Shown here: in pieces, positions 53,908 to 62,412 of the stretch
Layout: every line of letters begins with the position of its first letter
How positions within the stretch are numbered: position 1 is the stretch's first letter
Assembly (NCBI GenBank): GCA_050259235.1
Contig: JBLNAG010000005.1
Coordinates: 1 to 64,000 of the forward strand
Direction of reading: 5' to 3'
Source: UBA5364 sp050259235
GTDB taxonomy: Bacteria > Bacillota_I > Bacilli_A > RF39 > UBA660
DNA: 64,000 nt
Notes under the pieces: generated by a model
Databases searched by the model: none
Seen by the model: the letters and a program-made list of their open reading frames with translations, nothing else
Told to the model about the DNA's origin: nothing
Program-made: the position numbers and the translations under genes

Positions 53908-55123
53908 TGAATTAAAATGGCGTGGTATTATTGAAAGTACATCAAGTCCAGATTTAGAAGAAAAACTTAATAATGGTGGGATGACATTTTATATTGGAAC
54001 CGATCCTACTGGAGAAAGCTTACATATTGGTCACTATTCATCATTTTTGGTAGCTAAAAGATTAAAAGATGCTGGACATCATCCAATTCTTTTGGTTGGG
54101 GGAGCCACAGGCCTTATAGGAGATCCTAAACCAAATGCGGAAAGACCAATGATTACTAAAGAAGAATTAGATGTTAATTATAAGAAACTTCGTAAGCAAG
54201 TAGAAGATATATTTGGTTTTGAAGTAGTTAATAATTATGATTGGTCTAAGGATATTAATTTTATTGATTACTTAAGAGATTATGGTAAATATTTTAGTTT
54301 AAATTATATGTTAGCCAAAGAAACTGTTAAAAGTAGATTAGACATTGGGATAACCTATACAGAGTTCTCTTATATGATTTTACAAGCCTTAGATTTCTTA
54401 TATTTATATGAAAATAAAAATTGTACACTACAAATAGGTGGTCAAGATCAATGGGGAAACATCACTGCTGGTGTAGAACTAATTCGTAAGAAAACTGGTA
54501 AAGAAGCTTATGCTTTTACAATGCCGTTAATTACAAAAGCAGATGGAACTAAATTTGGTAAAAGTGAAGGCAATGCTGTATGGTTAGATAAATCTAAGAC
54601 AACCCCTTATGAATTTTACCAATTCTTAATTAATACTGAAGATTCAAAAGTAATTGAATATCTAAAGAAATTAACATTCTTATCAAAAGAAGAAATAGAG
54701 TTATTAGAGACTTCATTAGAAAATGAACCTCATCTTAGATTACCTCACAAAAAATTAGCAGAAGAAGTAATTACATTCTTACATGGTAAAAAGGAATTTG
54801 ATAATGCTGTTAAAATAAGTGAAGCTTTATTTAATGGTAATATTAAAGAAATAAATTCTAAAGATCTTGTTGCAGCTCTAAAATATGTTCCAGGATTTAA
54901 TCTTGAAGGTGAACAACCTATTATTGATGTTCTTGTTAATAATGAAATATGTTCAAGTCGTAGAGAAGTAAGAGAATTTATTGATAGTGGTTCAATTACT
55001 GTTAATGATGAGAAAATAACTGATGAAAATTTATTAGTTGCGAAAAAAATGGCTATTGAAAATGAACTTATCATTATTAAAAGAGGTAAGAAAAAATATT
55101 ATATAGGAAAATTTAAAAAATAA
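53894..55123 (+). CDS. tyrS: Tyrosyl-tRNA synthetase
   Basis: A 409-aa class I synthetase that charges tRNA-Tyr. The HIGH motif is HIGHYSS near residue 44, GQDQWGNI near 189 is the tyrosine-pocket motif, KFGKSEG near 228 is the KMSKS equivalent, and a C-terminal S4-like domain (SSRREVREFIDSGSITVND) binds the tRNA. Start ATG 53894 has ggag 9 bases upstream, within the end of deoC. Control by the T-box upstream. Confidence 0.96.
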   Translation: MKLFDELKWRGIIESTSSPDLEEKLNNGGMTFYIGTDPTGESLHIGHYSSFLVAKRLKDAGHHPILLVGGATGLIGDPKPNAERPMITKEELDVNYKKLRKQVEDIFGFEVVNNYDWSKDINFIDYLRDYGKYFSLNYMLAKETVKSRLDIGITYTEFSYMILQALDFLYLYENKNCTLQIGGQDQWGNITAGVELIRKKTGKEAYAFTMPLITKADGTKFGKSEGNAVWLDKSKTTPYEFYQFLINTEDSKVIEYLKKLTFLSKEEIELLETSLENEPHLRLPHKKLAEEVITFLHGKKEFDNAVKISEALFNGNIKEINSKDLVAALKYVPGFNLEGEQPIIDVLVNNEICSSRREVREFIDSGSITVNDEKITDENLLVAKKMAIENELIIIKRGKKKYYIGKFKK

Positions 55124-55125
55124 TT

Positions 55126-55158
55126 AAAAAGGACACTAATTAATAAGTGTCTTTTTTA
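55126..55158 (+). terminator. Terminator after tyrS
   Basis: Hairpin aggacact/agtgtctt with a T run. Confidence 0.88.
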
Positions 55159-55176
55159 TATAAATATTGTCGATTA

Positions 55177-55205
55177 TTGACCGGTTTATATTTATATGAT
55201 ATTAT
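55177..55205 (+). promoter_or_regulatory. Promoter of the prepilin-like genes
   Basis: TTGACC (55177-55182), a 17-base spacer and TATTAT (55200-55205); the ribosome site taggtggt follows before ATG 55229. Confidence 0.65.
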
Positions 55206-55228
55206 TAATACAATAGTAGGTGGTAAAG

Positions 55229-57523
55229 ATGGAACGAAAAAAAGGGTTTACTTTAGTAGAATTATTAACAGTAATTATGATACTAGGATTAATTGGTTTA
55301 ATTGCTGTTCCAACTGTCACTAAAGTACTAAAAAATTCTAAACAAAAATTATATAATACTCAAGTTGCAATGATAAAACAAAGTGGTAAAAAATGGGGAA
55401 TTGACAATATAAATAGATTGTCAGAAACAAAAAAAATATATGTGACCATCAATGATTTGGTTGTAGGAGGTTATATTGAACAAAATTCCCTTATAGACCC
55501 AAGGAATACTAAAAAGGAAATGAATGGTTGTATAGTTATTGAATATAACGACGCATATAACAAATATGAATATAGTTATGTTGATGAATCATGTAGAACG
55601 ATAAATACTAATTATGAATTAACATCTTCAGATCCTGAATATGCATGTTATAGCTTTAACGCAACTACAGGAAAAATTGTAAGCTATGATGTGGATAATC
55701 CCGCATGTTCAAAAGATGTAATGGTACCAAATAAAATAGATGGAGTATCTGTTGTATCTATAGGCCCTGTAGCGTTTGTTCAAGGGGCAAGAAAAATGTG
55801 TAATATTAATAGTGTTTATACAGAAGTAGACCTAGAATATAATTGTACTACTGGTTACCGTTATGAATGGAATGAACAAACAGAGTTTATTGAAAGTGTA
55901 GAATTTCCAGAGAGTTTAAGAACAATAGGACAATCTGCTTTCAGCGGTAATATGATATCTAGTGTAAATTTTGATGGCTTAATAAATCTTGAATATATTG
56001 ATGATTGGGCTTTTGAAGAAAATCAAATAGAAACAGTTTCTTTTAATAATCTTCCTAATTTGGATTATATATATGATGGAGTTTTTTATGGAAATTATAT
56101 TAGTTCTGTTAAATTAAAAGATCTTCCTCTTTTAAAAGATATAGGATATGAAGCCTTTGAAGAAAATAATATAACTTCTGTAATCCTACAAAATCTTGAT
56201 AGTTTACAGTACATAGATGATGATGCATTTAGTTATAATCAAATAAGCAATTTAATTATAAATAATCTTCCTGCTTTAGAAGATATATATTATGAAGCTT
56301 TTGCTTATAACAATCTTACTTCACTAAACTTAACTGGTGCACCAAACTTAGCATATATCGATGAGTCTGCTTTCTATAATAATAATATTAGTTCATTAAA
56401 TTTATCAGGTCTTAATAATCTTGAATATATTGGTGAAAGTGCATTCGAAGATAATCAATTAACAAGCATAACGATTCCAACATCCCTACCAGGAATATCA
56501 GCATATGCTTTTGCAGATAATCAAATAAAAAGTGTAACAATTCCAGCAACTATAACTGGAATCGGTGGATATGCTTTTGCAGGAAATCCAATAGAAAGCG
56601 TAACGATACAAGGTACCGATATATATAGATTTAATAGTGTGTGGACGCTTATTGGTTTTCCAGCTGAATTAATGACAAGTGTTGAACTTACTGTATTACC
56701 AGTTACATTATCAACAGTAAGTCCAAATAATTTCTCATATGCTAATTATTCATATTATAAGTTAACTGTACCGACAACAGGTAGTTATAAACTAGAAGTA
56801 TGGGGAGCTGAAGGTGGCGGAAGTAGATTAAGTGGTAATGAATCATCAGGTTTTGGTGGTGCAGGTGGATACGCAACTGGTACAGTTTCGTTAACTGCTG
56901 GAGATATATTATATGTATATGTTGGTGGTTATGGTAGTTCATCATTAATGGGATTTGCATCTGGTGGATGGAATGGCGGTGGAAGTGGACATGCTTCATA
57001 TGCTAATGAACCTGGTAACGGTGGAGGAGGAGCCACAGATATTCGTTTAGTTTCTGGAAAATGGTCTGATGCTGCTAGTCTTAATAGTAGAATTATCGTC
57101 GCTGGTGGCGGCGGTGGTGGTGGTGAAGATAGTGGAGATGTATTCGGCCATGGTGGTGGTACTGATGGAGTTGGAACATCTACATATAACGCAACCCAAA
57201 ATTCAGCTGGATCAGGAGGCAGCTTTGGTATAGGTGGAAGTACTAATATGGGTGACGGCGGCGGCGGTGGCGGCGGCTGGTACGGTGGTGGAACACTTTC
57301 ATCAAGTAGTGTCGGATCCGATACCCAAGGTGGTGGCGGTGGCTCAGGATATGTTTTTACCGCTTCATCATTTAAGCCAGCAGGATATGCTCCAGATGTA
57401 AGATTTTATATGACTGGAGAACAATTAATAGCTGGTAATGCTACAATGCCAGATCTAACAGGTGGAACCATGACAGGAAAAACCGGTGATGGTTATGCAA
57501 GAATTACTTATTTAGGGGCTTAA
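55229..57523 (+). CDS. Giant prepilin-like surface protein with LRR and glycine-rich domains
   Basis: A 764-aa protein. The N-terminus MERKKGFTLVELLTVI is a type IV prepilin leader and methylation site (cleavage after G, F1, E5) followed by the hydrophobic pilin helix. Residues ~100-185 form a globular part with cysteines. About 190-500 hold BspA-type LRR_5 repeats (IESVEFPESLRTIGQSAF, then FEENQI, AFAYNNLTSL units). The last ~250 residues are a glycine-rich domain of the kind in ALK/LTK and many gut bacterial surface proteins (YKLEVWGAEGG, IIVAGGGGGGG). It is probably an exported adhesin, assembled or anchored by a prepilin system not seen here. Start 55229 with aggtggt. Confidence 0.85.
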   Translation: MERKKGFTLVELLTVIMILGLIGLIAVPTVTKVLKNSKQKLYNTQVAMIKQSGKKWGIDNINRLSETKKIYVTINDLVVGGYIEQNSLIDPRNTKKEMNGCIVIEYNDAYNKYEYSYVDESCRTINTNYELTSSDPEYACYSFNATTGKIVSYDVDNPACSKDVMVPNKIDGVSVVSIGPVAFVQGARKMCNINSVYTEVDLEYNCTTGYRYEWNEQTEFIESVEFPESLRTIGQSAFSGNMISSVNFDGLINLEYIDDWAFEENQIETVSFNNLPNLDYIYDGVFYGNYISSVKLKDLPLLKDIGYEAFEENNITSVILQNLDSLQYIDDDAFSYNQISNLIINNLPALEDIYYEAFAYNNLTSLNLTGAPNLAYIDESAFYNNNISSLNLSGLNNLEYIGESAFEDNQLTSITIPTSLPGISAYAFADNQIKSVTIPATITGIGGYAFAGNPIESVTIQGTDIYRFNSVWTLIGFPAELMTSVELTVLPVTLSTVSPNNFSYANYSYYKLTVPTTGSYKLEVWGAEGGGSRLSGNESSGFGGAGGYATGTVSLTAGDILYVYVGGYGSSSLMGFASGGWNGGGSGHASYANEPGNGGGGATDIRLVSGKWSDAASLNSRIIVAGGGGGGGEDSGDVFGHGGGTDGVGTSTYNATQNSAGSGGSFGIGGSTNMGDGGGGGGGWYGGGTLSSSSVGSDTQGGGGGSGYVFTASSFKPAGYAPDVRFYMTGEQLIAGNATMPDLTGGTMTGKTGDGYARITYLGA

Positions 57524-57524
57524 A

Positions 57525-57581
57525 ATGCATCTTGATTTAAAAATGGATATTATTAATAAGATGTGGGGTGAATTAGTATAA
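57525..57581 (+). other. Short leader frame overlapping the second prepilin start
   Basis: An 18-codon frame (MHLDLKMDIINKMWGELV) with ATG 57525 just after the first prepilin gene. Its TAA stop (57579-57581) overlaps the likely start region of the second prepilin gene (57578). It could couple translation to that gene, which has no normal start codon, or be a chance frame. Confidence 0.3.
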
Positions 57582-59623
57582 AAAAAGGTTTTACTTTAGT
57601 AGAGTTATTGACGGTTATTATAATACTAGGATTAGTAGGTTTAATTGCTATACCTTCTATTACTAGATTGCTAGGAGATTCAAAAGAAAGGTTATACAAT
57701 AAACAAGTTGAAACAATTGTTAGTGTTACTAGAGAATGGGGAATTGAAAATGTTGATCGAATTTCAACAACTAACAAAACATATATAAGAATTAAAGATT
57801 TGATTACTGAAGGATATATTGAACAAAATTCTCTTATAGATCCAAGAAATACCAAAACAAATTTAAATGGTTGTGTAGTAATTGAATATAATGAACCATA
57901 TGATAAATATGAATATAGTTATGTTGATGAACCATGTAGGTCAATAAATACTAGTTATGATTTAACATCTTCAGATCCTGAATATGTATGTTATAGCTTT
58001 GATGCAAGTACTGGGACAATTTTGAATTATGATAAAGAAAATCCTATTTGTTCAATGGATGTATTTATCCCCAGTAAAATAGATGGTGTAGATGTTGAAT
58101 ACATAGGAAACGCAGCATTTATTACAGGTGCAACTAAGTGGTGTTATAATGGGACAACCTATGCAGAAGTAGATTTACAATATGATTGTAGTAATGGTTA
58201 TTATTATGATTGGGATTATCAAAGTAAATATATTGAAAGTGTAGAATTTCCGGAAGGGTTAGTAGAAATCAAAGAATGGGCTTTTGCTGATAATTCAATA
58301 TTTGATTTAGATTTAAGTGATTTGACTAGTCTAGAAAACATAAGAAGTGGGGCCTTTAATGGTAATGAAATATCAAATATAGATTTATCAGGGCTTACTA
58401 ATCTATATTATATAGGTAGTGAAACATTTGAAAATAATATGATAAGTTCTTTAATAATAAAAGATCTACCAAATTTAGATGAAATAGGATGGGATGCATT
58501 TAGTTATAATCAAATAAGTACACTAATTTTAGATAACCTTCCTAGTTTAGAATATATTGGTGATGATGCGTTTGCATACAATTTGATAAAAAGTTTAAAT
58601 TTAGATACTTTACCTACATTAAGTTATATTGATGCAGGAGCTTTTGAAGAAAATCAATTAACAAAGATAACAATTCCGGCAAGTGTTGAAGTAATAGATA
58701 GTTATGCTTTTGCTGGAAATTCATTTGTAAGTGTAACAATAAAAGGCACCGATATATACAGATTTAATAGTGTGTGGATCCTTGTTGGTTTTCCACCGAA
58801 TTTAATGCCCGTTCGTGAAATTGTTGCTCAACCAGTAGCATTATCAACTACGAATCCAAACAATTTTGCTTTTGTAAATTATACATATTATGAGGTTACT
58901 GTTCCAACAACAGGCAATTACCAATTAGAATTATGGGGTGGCCAAGGTGGAGGAACAACTGGTGGTAATGGTGGATATTCGGTTGGTAATATATCACTAA
59001 CAGCTGGACAAAAAATCTACGTATATGTAGGTGGTCAAGGTGATAGCACTACTATGACTTCGTTTGGAGGATTCAATGGTGGTGGTATGAGTGGTGACAG
59101 TTCCGACAGTGCTACAGCTGGTGGAGGCGGTGGGGCTACCGATGTAAGAATTGGTGGCAGATTGTTAGCTAACAGAATTATCGTAGCCGGTGGCGGCGGA
59201 GGCAGCACTTCAGAAGAAAGTACATTAGGTGGTGTCGGTGGTGGAACATCTGGTGGAGTTGGAAATGCAAGCTATGGTGGACTTGCCGGCACACAAATTG
59301 CTGGTGGCTTAGGTGGTGGTTCTGGTACCAGAGCAGGTACTGTTGGAACTTTAGGCCAAGGCGGTAATGGAGGCAATGCGACTGGTGATACTGATGACTC
59401 TGGTGGAGCTGGTGGTGGTGGTGGCTACTACGGCGGCGGCGGCGGAAGAGGCTGTGATGACTCTGCTACTATGGGTAGTGGCGGCGGTGGCTCTGGTTAT
59501 ATTGGTGGAGTTACTTCAGGACAAACAATTGCTGGCAATGCTACAATGCCAAATCCAAGTGGTGGAACTATGACAGGAAGAGCCGGAAATGGTTATGCAA
59601 GAATTACTTATTTAGGAGCATAA
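57578..59623 (+). CDS. Second prepilin-like LRR/glycine-rich protein, non-standard start
   Basis: A paralogue of the preceding gene with the same layout: KKGFTLVELLTVI prepilin signal, conserved SSDPEYVCYSF segment, LRR_5 repeats (~200-385) and a glycine-rich C-terminal ~250 residues. Both end in GYARITYLGA. The GFTLVE frame has stops in all three frames within 20 bases upstream. The only possible starts are ATA 57578 or ATT 57572, both after a ggggtga ribosome site. The first ATG inside the frame (57608) would remove the prepilin signal and is unlikely. The length is ~681 aa. Confidence 0.78.
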   Translation: MKKGFTLVELLTVIIILGLVGLIAIPSITRLLGDSKERLYNKQVETIVSVTREWGIENVDRISTTNKTYIRIKDLITEGYIEQNSLIDPRNTKTNLNGCVVIEYNEPYDKYEYSYVDEPCRSINTSYDLTSSDPEYVCYSFDASTGTILNYDKENPICSMDVFIPSKIDGVDVEYIGNAAFITGATKWCYNGTTYAEVDLQYDCSNGYYYDWDYQSKYIESVEFPEGLVEIKEWAFADNSIFDLDLSDLTSLENIRSGAFNGNEISNIDLSGLTNLYYIGSETFENNMISSLIIKDLPNLDEIGWDAFSYNQISTLILDNLPSLEYIGDDAFAYNLIKSLNLDTLPTLSYIDAGAFEENQLTKITIPASVEVIDSYAFAGNSFVSVTIKGTDIYRFNSVWILVGFPPNLMPVREIVAQPVALSTTNPNNFAFVNYTYYEVTVPTTGNYQLELWGGQGGGTTGGNGGYSVGNISLTAGQKIYVYVGGQGDSTTMTSFGGFNGGGMSGDSSDSATAGGGGGATDVRIGGRLLANRIIVAGGGGGSTSEESTLGGVGGGTSGGVGNASYGGLAGTQIAGGLGGGSGTRAGTVGTLGQGGNGGNATGDTDDSGGAGGGGGYYGGGGGRGCDDSATMGSGGGGSGYIGGVTSGQTIAGNATMPNPSGGTMTGRAGNGYARITYLGA

Positions 59624-59649
59624 AAAAATAATAAAATTAGGAGGTAAAA

Positions 59650-60432
59650 ATGAAAAAAGTATTTAGTTTATTAATGATATGCTTATTATTAGTGGGGTGT
59701 GGTGTAGACAAGGATATTAAAAAGTCTTATAAAAACACTGATGTTAGTGATAAGATGAATGGATATCAATTAGACTTAAGAATCAAAGGCAATTATAATG
59801 GAAAACAAGTAAATGAAATAGTTCGTATAACTAATTATATGGACAAACAAATAAAAATCAAGAATAGTGCTTCTAGTAGTTCTTCAAAACAAGAAGCAGG
59901 AACAGAAGAATATATATTAGTTCTTGATAATAAAACATATAAGGTTACTGATAACAAGTATGAAGAAATCAAGGATGAAGTAGCATACAGTGAACCTAGT
60001 TTATATCTAGATATTCTAGATAATTTAACAAAAGGTGAAGAAAAAAGAGTAGATAAAATAGGTGATATATCATATAAGGTATATGATGTATCAGTAAAAC
60101 AATCTGCAATGAAAGAAGCATTAAAAGGTACTAAAATTGAAGATATTGCATTTAAGACTGATATTAGAGGTGAAGTATGGATTAATCCAGAAGGATATAT
60201 CTATAAAGCTATTTACTATTTAAATGAAGCAATTGATAGTACAGATATGTTACAATTAACGACTTTATTTTTCTCATATAATGCAGTGAAAGAAATGAGT
60301 TTACCAAAAGAACAAGCTACTGATGAAGAAACGACACCTAAGGAAACTGAAACTAGTAGTGGAACAGGGACTGAAACTAACACTGGGCCTGGAAGTCATA
60401 ACGGCGGTGGACAAGGCGCAAATCGTCAATAA
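59650..60432 (+). CDS. Lipoprotein of unknown function
   Basis: A 260-aa lipoprotein: MKKVFSLLMICLLLVGCGVD signal with lipobox LVGC. The mature part has beta-strand-rich sequence (YQLDLRIKGNYNGKQVNEIVRI, split at N) like LppX/DUF-type lipoprotein folds that cradle lipids, and a C-terminal Thr/Glu/Gly-rich tail. Ribosome site aggaggt. It follows the two prepilin-like genes and may be in the same operon. No named family. Confidence 0.75.
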   Translation: MKKVFSLLMICLLLVGCGVDKDIKKSYKNTDVSDKMNGYQLDLRIKGNYNGKQVNEIVRITNYMDKQIKIKNSASSSSSKQEAGTEEYILVLDNKTYKVTDNKYEEIKDEVAYSEPSLYLDILDNLTKGEEKRVDKIGDISYKVYDVSVKQSAMKEALKGTKIEDIAFKTDIRGEVWINPEGYIYKAIYYLNEAIDSTDMLQLTTLFFSYNAVKEMSLPKEQATDEETTPKETETSSGTGTETNTGPGSHNGGGQGANRQ

Positions 60433-60499
60433 TAAATAAGATTTTTTGGAAATAATATAATAAAAAGAAAGAATTTGTTCTATCTTTTTTTAACACAAA

Positions 60500-60530
60500 A
60501 AAAAGAATATTTTTAATATTCTTTTTAATA
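60500..60530. terminator. Convergent terminator
   Basis: Hairpin aaaaagaatatt/aatattctttt with T runs, between the lipoprotein gene and rpsD. A second weak hairpin (aaagaa...ttcttt, 60461-60490) lies just before. Confidence 0.75.
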
Positions 60531-61133
60531 TTACTTATTATAGAATTCAACAATAAGTGATTCATTAATATCAGCGTTTAATTCGCCTCTTTCAGGATAT
60601 CTTACATAAGTTCCTGTCATCTTAGCTTCATCAAAGGTTATAAATTCAGCACGTTTGCTTAGAGCTTCTAGAGCTGATTTAATAACAACCATTTCTTTAG
60701 CATTTTCTTTAACACCAATTACATCTCCTGGTTTTACTCTATAAGATGGGATATCAACTTTTATACCATTGACAGTAATATGTCCGTGGTTAACTAATTG
60801 TCTAGCACCATTTCTAGTAGTAGCAAATCCAATACGATAAACTAAGTTATCCAAACGGCTTTCAAGAAGCTTTAAGAAATCTTCACCATGAACTCCTTTT
60901 AACTTACCAGCATCTTCAAAAGTTTTTCTGAATTGCTTTTCAGTTAAACCATACATGAATTTAACTTTTTGTTTTTCTTGTAATTGAATTCCATAGTTAG
61001 ATAATTTCTTACCATGTTTCTTACCGTGTTGCCCTGGAATATATGGCTTTCTTGCTATATCTTTACCAGTTTCAGTAATTGAAAATCCATAACGACGGCT
61101 TTTACGAAATGTTGGTCCTGTGTATCTTGACAT
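60531..61133 (-). CDS. rpsD: 30S ribosomal protein S4
   Basis: A 200-aa S4. MSRYTGPTFRKSRRYG is the Bacillota start, GKKLSNYGIQLQEKQKVKF follows, the S4 domain is at residues ~90-155 (LLESRLDNLVYRIGFA, LVNHGHITVNGIKV), and the end is typical (LIVEFY). S4 starts 30S assembly on 16S rRNA and in Bacillota represses its own mRNA. No zinc motif is present. The long structured leader upstream fits such control. Confidence 0.97.
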   Translation of the reverse strand: MSRYTGPTFRKSRRYGFSITETGKDIARKPYIPGQHGKKHGKKLSNYGIQLQEKQKVKFMYGLTEKQFRKTFEDAGKLKGVHGEDFLKLLESRLDNLVYRIGFATTRNGARQLVNHGHITVNGIKVDIPSYRVKPGDVIGVKENAKEMVVIKSALEALSKRAEFITFDEAKMTGTYVRYPERGELNADINESLIVEFYNK

Positions 61134-61297
61134 TCTTTTTCCTCCATTCTACTTGCGAATAAATGAGGTTACTCAGTCAGACTATAGGGTGTATTATATT
61201 AATATCTTCGCTTTGCAGCACAAGTTACAAATAACCCCTAAAGGGAATAAACACGTTATAATCTTCTGAATAACGCTGCTTGATACATCGCATTTAT
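61134..61297 (-). promoter_or_regulatory. rpsD leader (probable S4 autoregulatory region)
   Basis: About 160 bases between the promoter and the rpsD ATG. Less AT-rich than usual, with several stems (on the plus strand aacccctaaaggg near 61234; gcagc/gctgc pieces). In Bacillus the rpsD leader binds S4, so the same is likely here. The structure was not computed. Confidence 0.55.
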
Positions 61298-61298
61298 A

Positions 61299-61327
61299 AT
61301 TATATTATGTTTTATATGGATAGTCAA
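61299..61327 (-). promoter_or_regulatory. Promoter of rpsD
   Basis: On the minus strand TTGACT (61327-61322), a 17-base spacer, TATAAT (61304-61299): a near-consensus sigma-A promoter. Confidence 0.85.
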
Positions 61328-61336
61328 CAAAAAATA

Positions 61337-62269
61337 TTACTTTTGTTGACTTTTTTCTTGTTTATGTCTAGCATATTCTTTAGTTTTTTGAATTCCGTTT
61401 ATCATAATGCCCTTGATAGGTTGTATAGTACTACTTTTTAAATTCATTTGTTTAATATATGCTTTTATTAAAGATTGTAGTGAAGATAGTTGATCTATAC
61501 TTATGTGATCAACATTAAAATTATGTTTATTCATATAAACTAATAAACTATTTGGTAATTCATTAATTTGACTAATCAACAATTCTCTATTAATATCTAT
61601 AGTTCCATCTGTAAGTGTATAGAAGTCTTTATTAACTTCAGAATAAATCTCATGTAATTCATCAAAACTGCCTTTAGCAATATTACTTACTTTATTTGGA
61701 TTTTCCATTCTAAAGTACATTCTAATATCACCAAAATATGATAATGAACATAATTGAAAATATAAATCATTTAGATTATTTTTTTCTTCCGGTAGTAATA
61801 ATAACGCTACTCTTAATGCATTTTCACGATTTTTTCTAATTGCTTCATCCAATTTTGGATCAGATTCAACAATTTCAATAGCCTTTTGTAATCTACCAGC
61901 TAAATATCCACTTTTCCATGTTGTTAAATCTTCTACCAATTTATCGTATTCGACGATTCCTAATTTGAAACAGTTGTTTTCATATGGTAAATAGGTAAGA
62001 AAATTAACGGGTGTTCCCAAATTAAAAAACTTAGGGTGATTTTGCATAAACTCAAAACCCTTTTGAGAATAGTCTTCAGGATTAATCATATGATTATATT
62101 GGTGCCAAAATGCTTGGTCTTCAACACCTACGATTAAATCAATTTGTTTTTCGCCACCATCATCATTAGCTTGCTTTTTGATAGCTGAACCGTATCCTAT
62201 AATACTCTTTACATCTGGTTTCATGACCATGTAATCTGTAATTAACTTTGTGAATTTACTTTTTTCCAT
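61337..62269 (-). CDS. Tam41-type CDP-diacylglycerol synthase homologue
   Basis: A 310-aa protein with the features of Tam41/TAMM41, the mitochondrial enzyme that makes CDP-diacylglycerol from phosphatidic acid and CTP. Visible are the nucleotidyltransferase motif IIGYGSAIKKQ (near residue 23), metal-binding acid in QIDLIVGV, the Tam41-specific FWHQYNHMINPEDYS (near 54-68), and the C-terminal IKGIMINGIQKTKEYARHK basic segment. Bacterial members of this family exist in some Bacillota. It would supply phospholipid synthesis, perhaps in place of CdsA (not in this window). Start ATG 62269, no strong ribosome site visible. Confidence 0.85.
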   Translation of the reverse strand: MEKSKFTKLITDYMVMKPDVKSIIGYGSAIKKQANDDGGEKQIDLIVGVEDQAFWHQYNHMINPEDYSQKGFEFMQNHPKFFNLGTPVNFLTYLPYENNCFKLGIVEYDKLVEDLTTWKSGYLAGRLQKAIEIVESDPKLDEAIRKNRENALRVALLLLPEEKNNLNDLYFQLCSLSYFGDIRMYFRMENPNKVSNIAKGSFDELHEIYSEVNKDFYTLTDGTIDINRELLISQINELPNSLLVYMNKHNFNVDHISIDQLSSLQSLIKAYIKQMNLKSSTIQPIKGIMINGIQKTKEYARHKQEKSQQK

Positions 62270-62412
62270 TTTTTATAATTCCCCCATAAAAGTACATGAG
62301 ATATTATAATTAATTTTAAAAGATAAGTCAAATTGGAATTGATAAAAACTTTTAAAAAATTGTGCAAAAAAAGTCGAATGTGTGATAAAATTATAATAGT
62401 GAGGTGAATACA

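Noticed and set aside
57608..59623. ATG 57608 as the start of the second prepilin-like gene
   Set aside because: The frame encodes the intact GFTLVELL prepilin motif upstream of this codon, matching the paralogue exactly.
5223..62269. Alternative genetic code with TGA as tryptophan
   Set aside because: Several complete conserved genes (tsaB, the split binding protein, deoC) end in TGA and tryptophan is coded by TGG.
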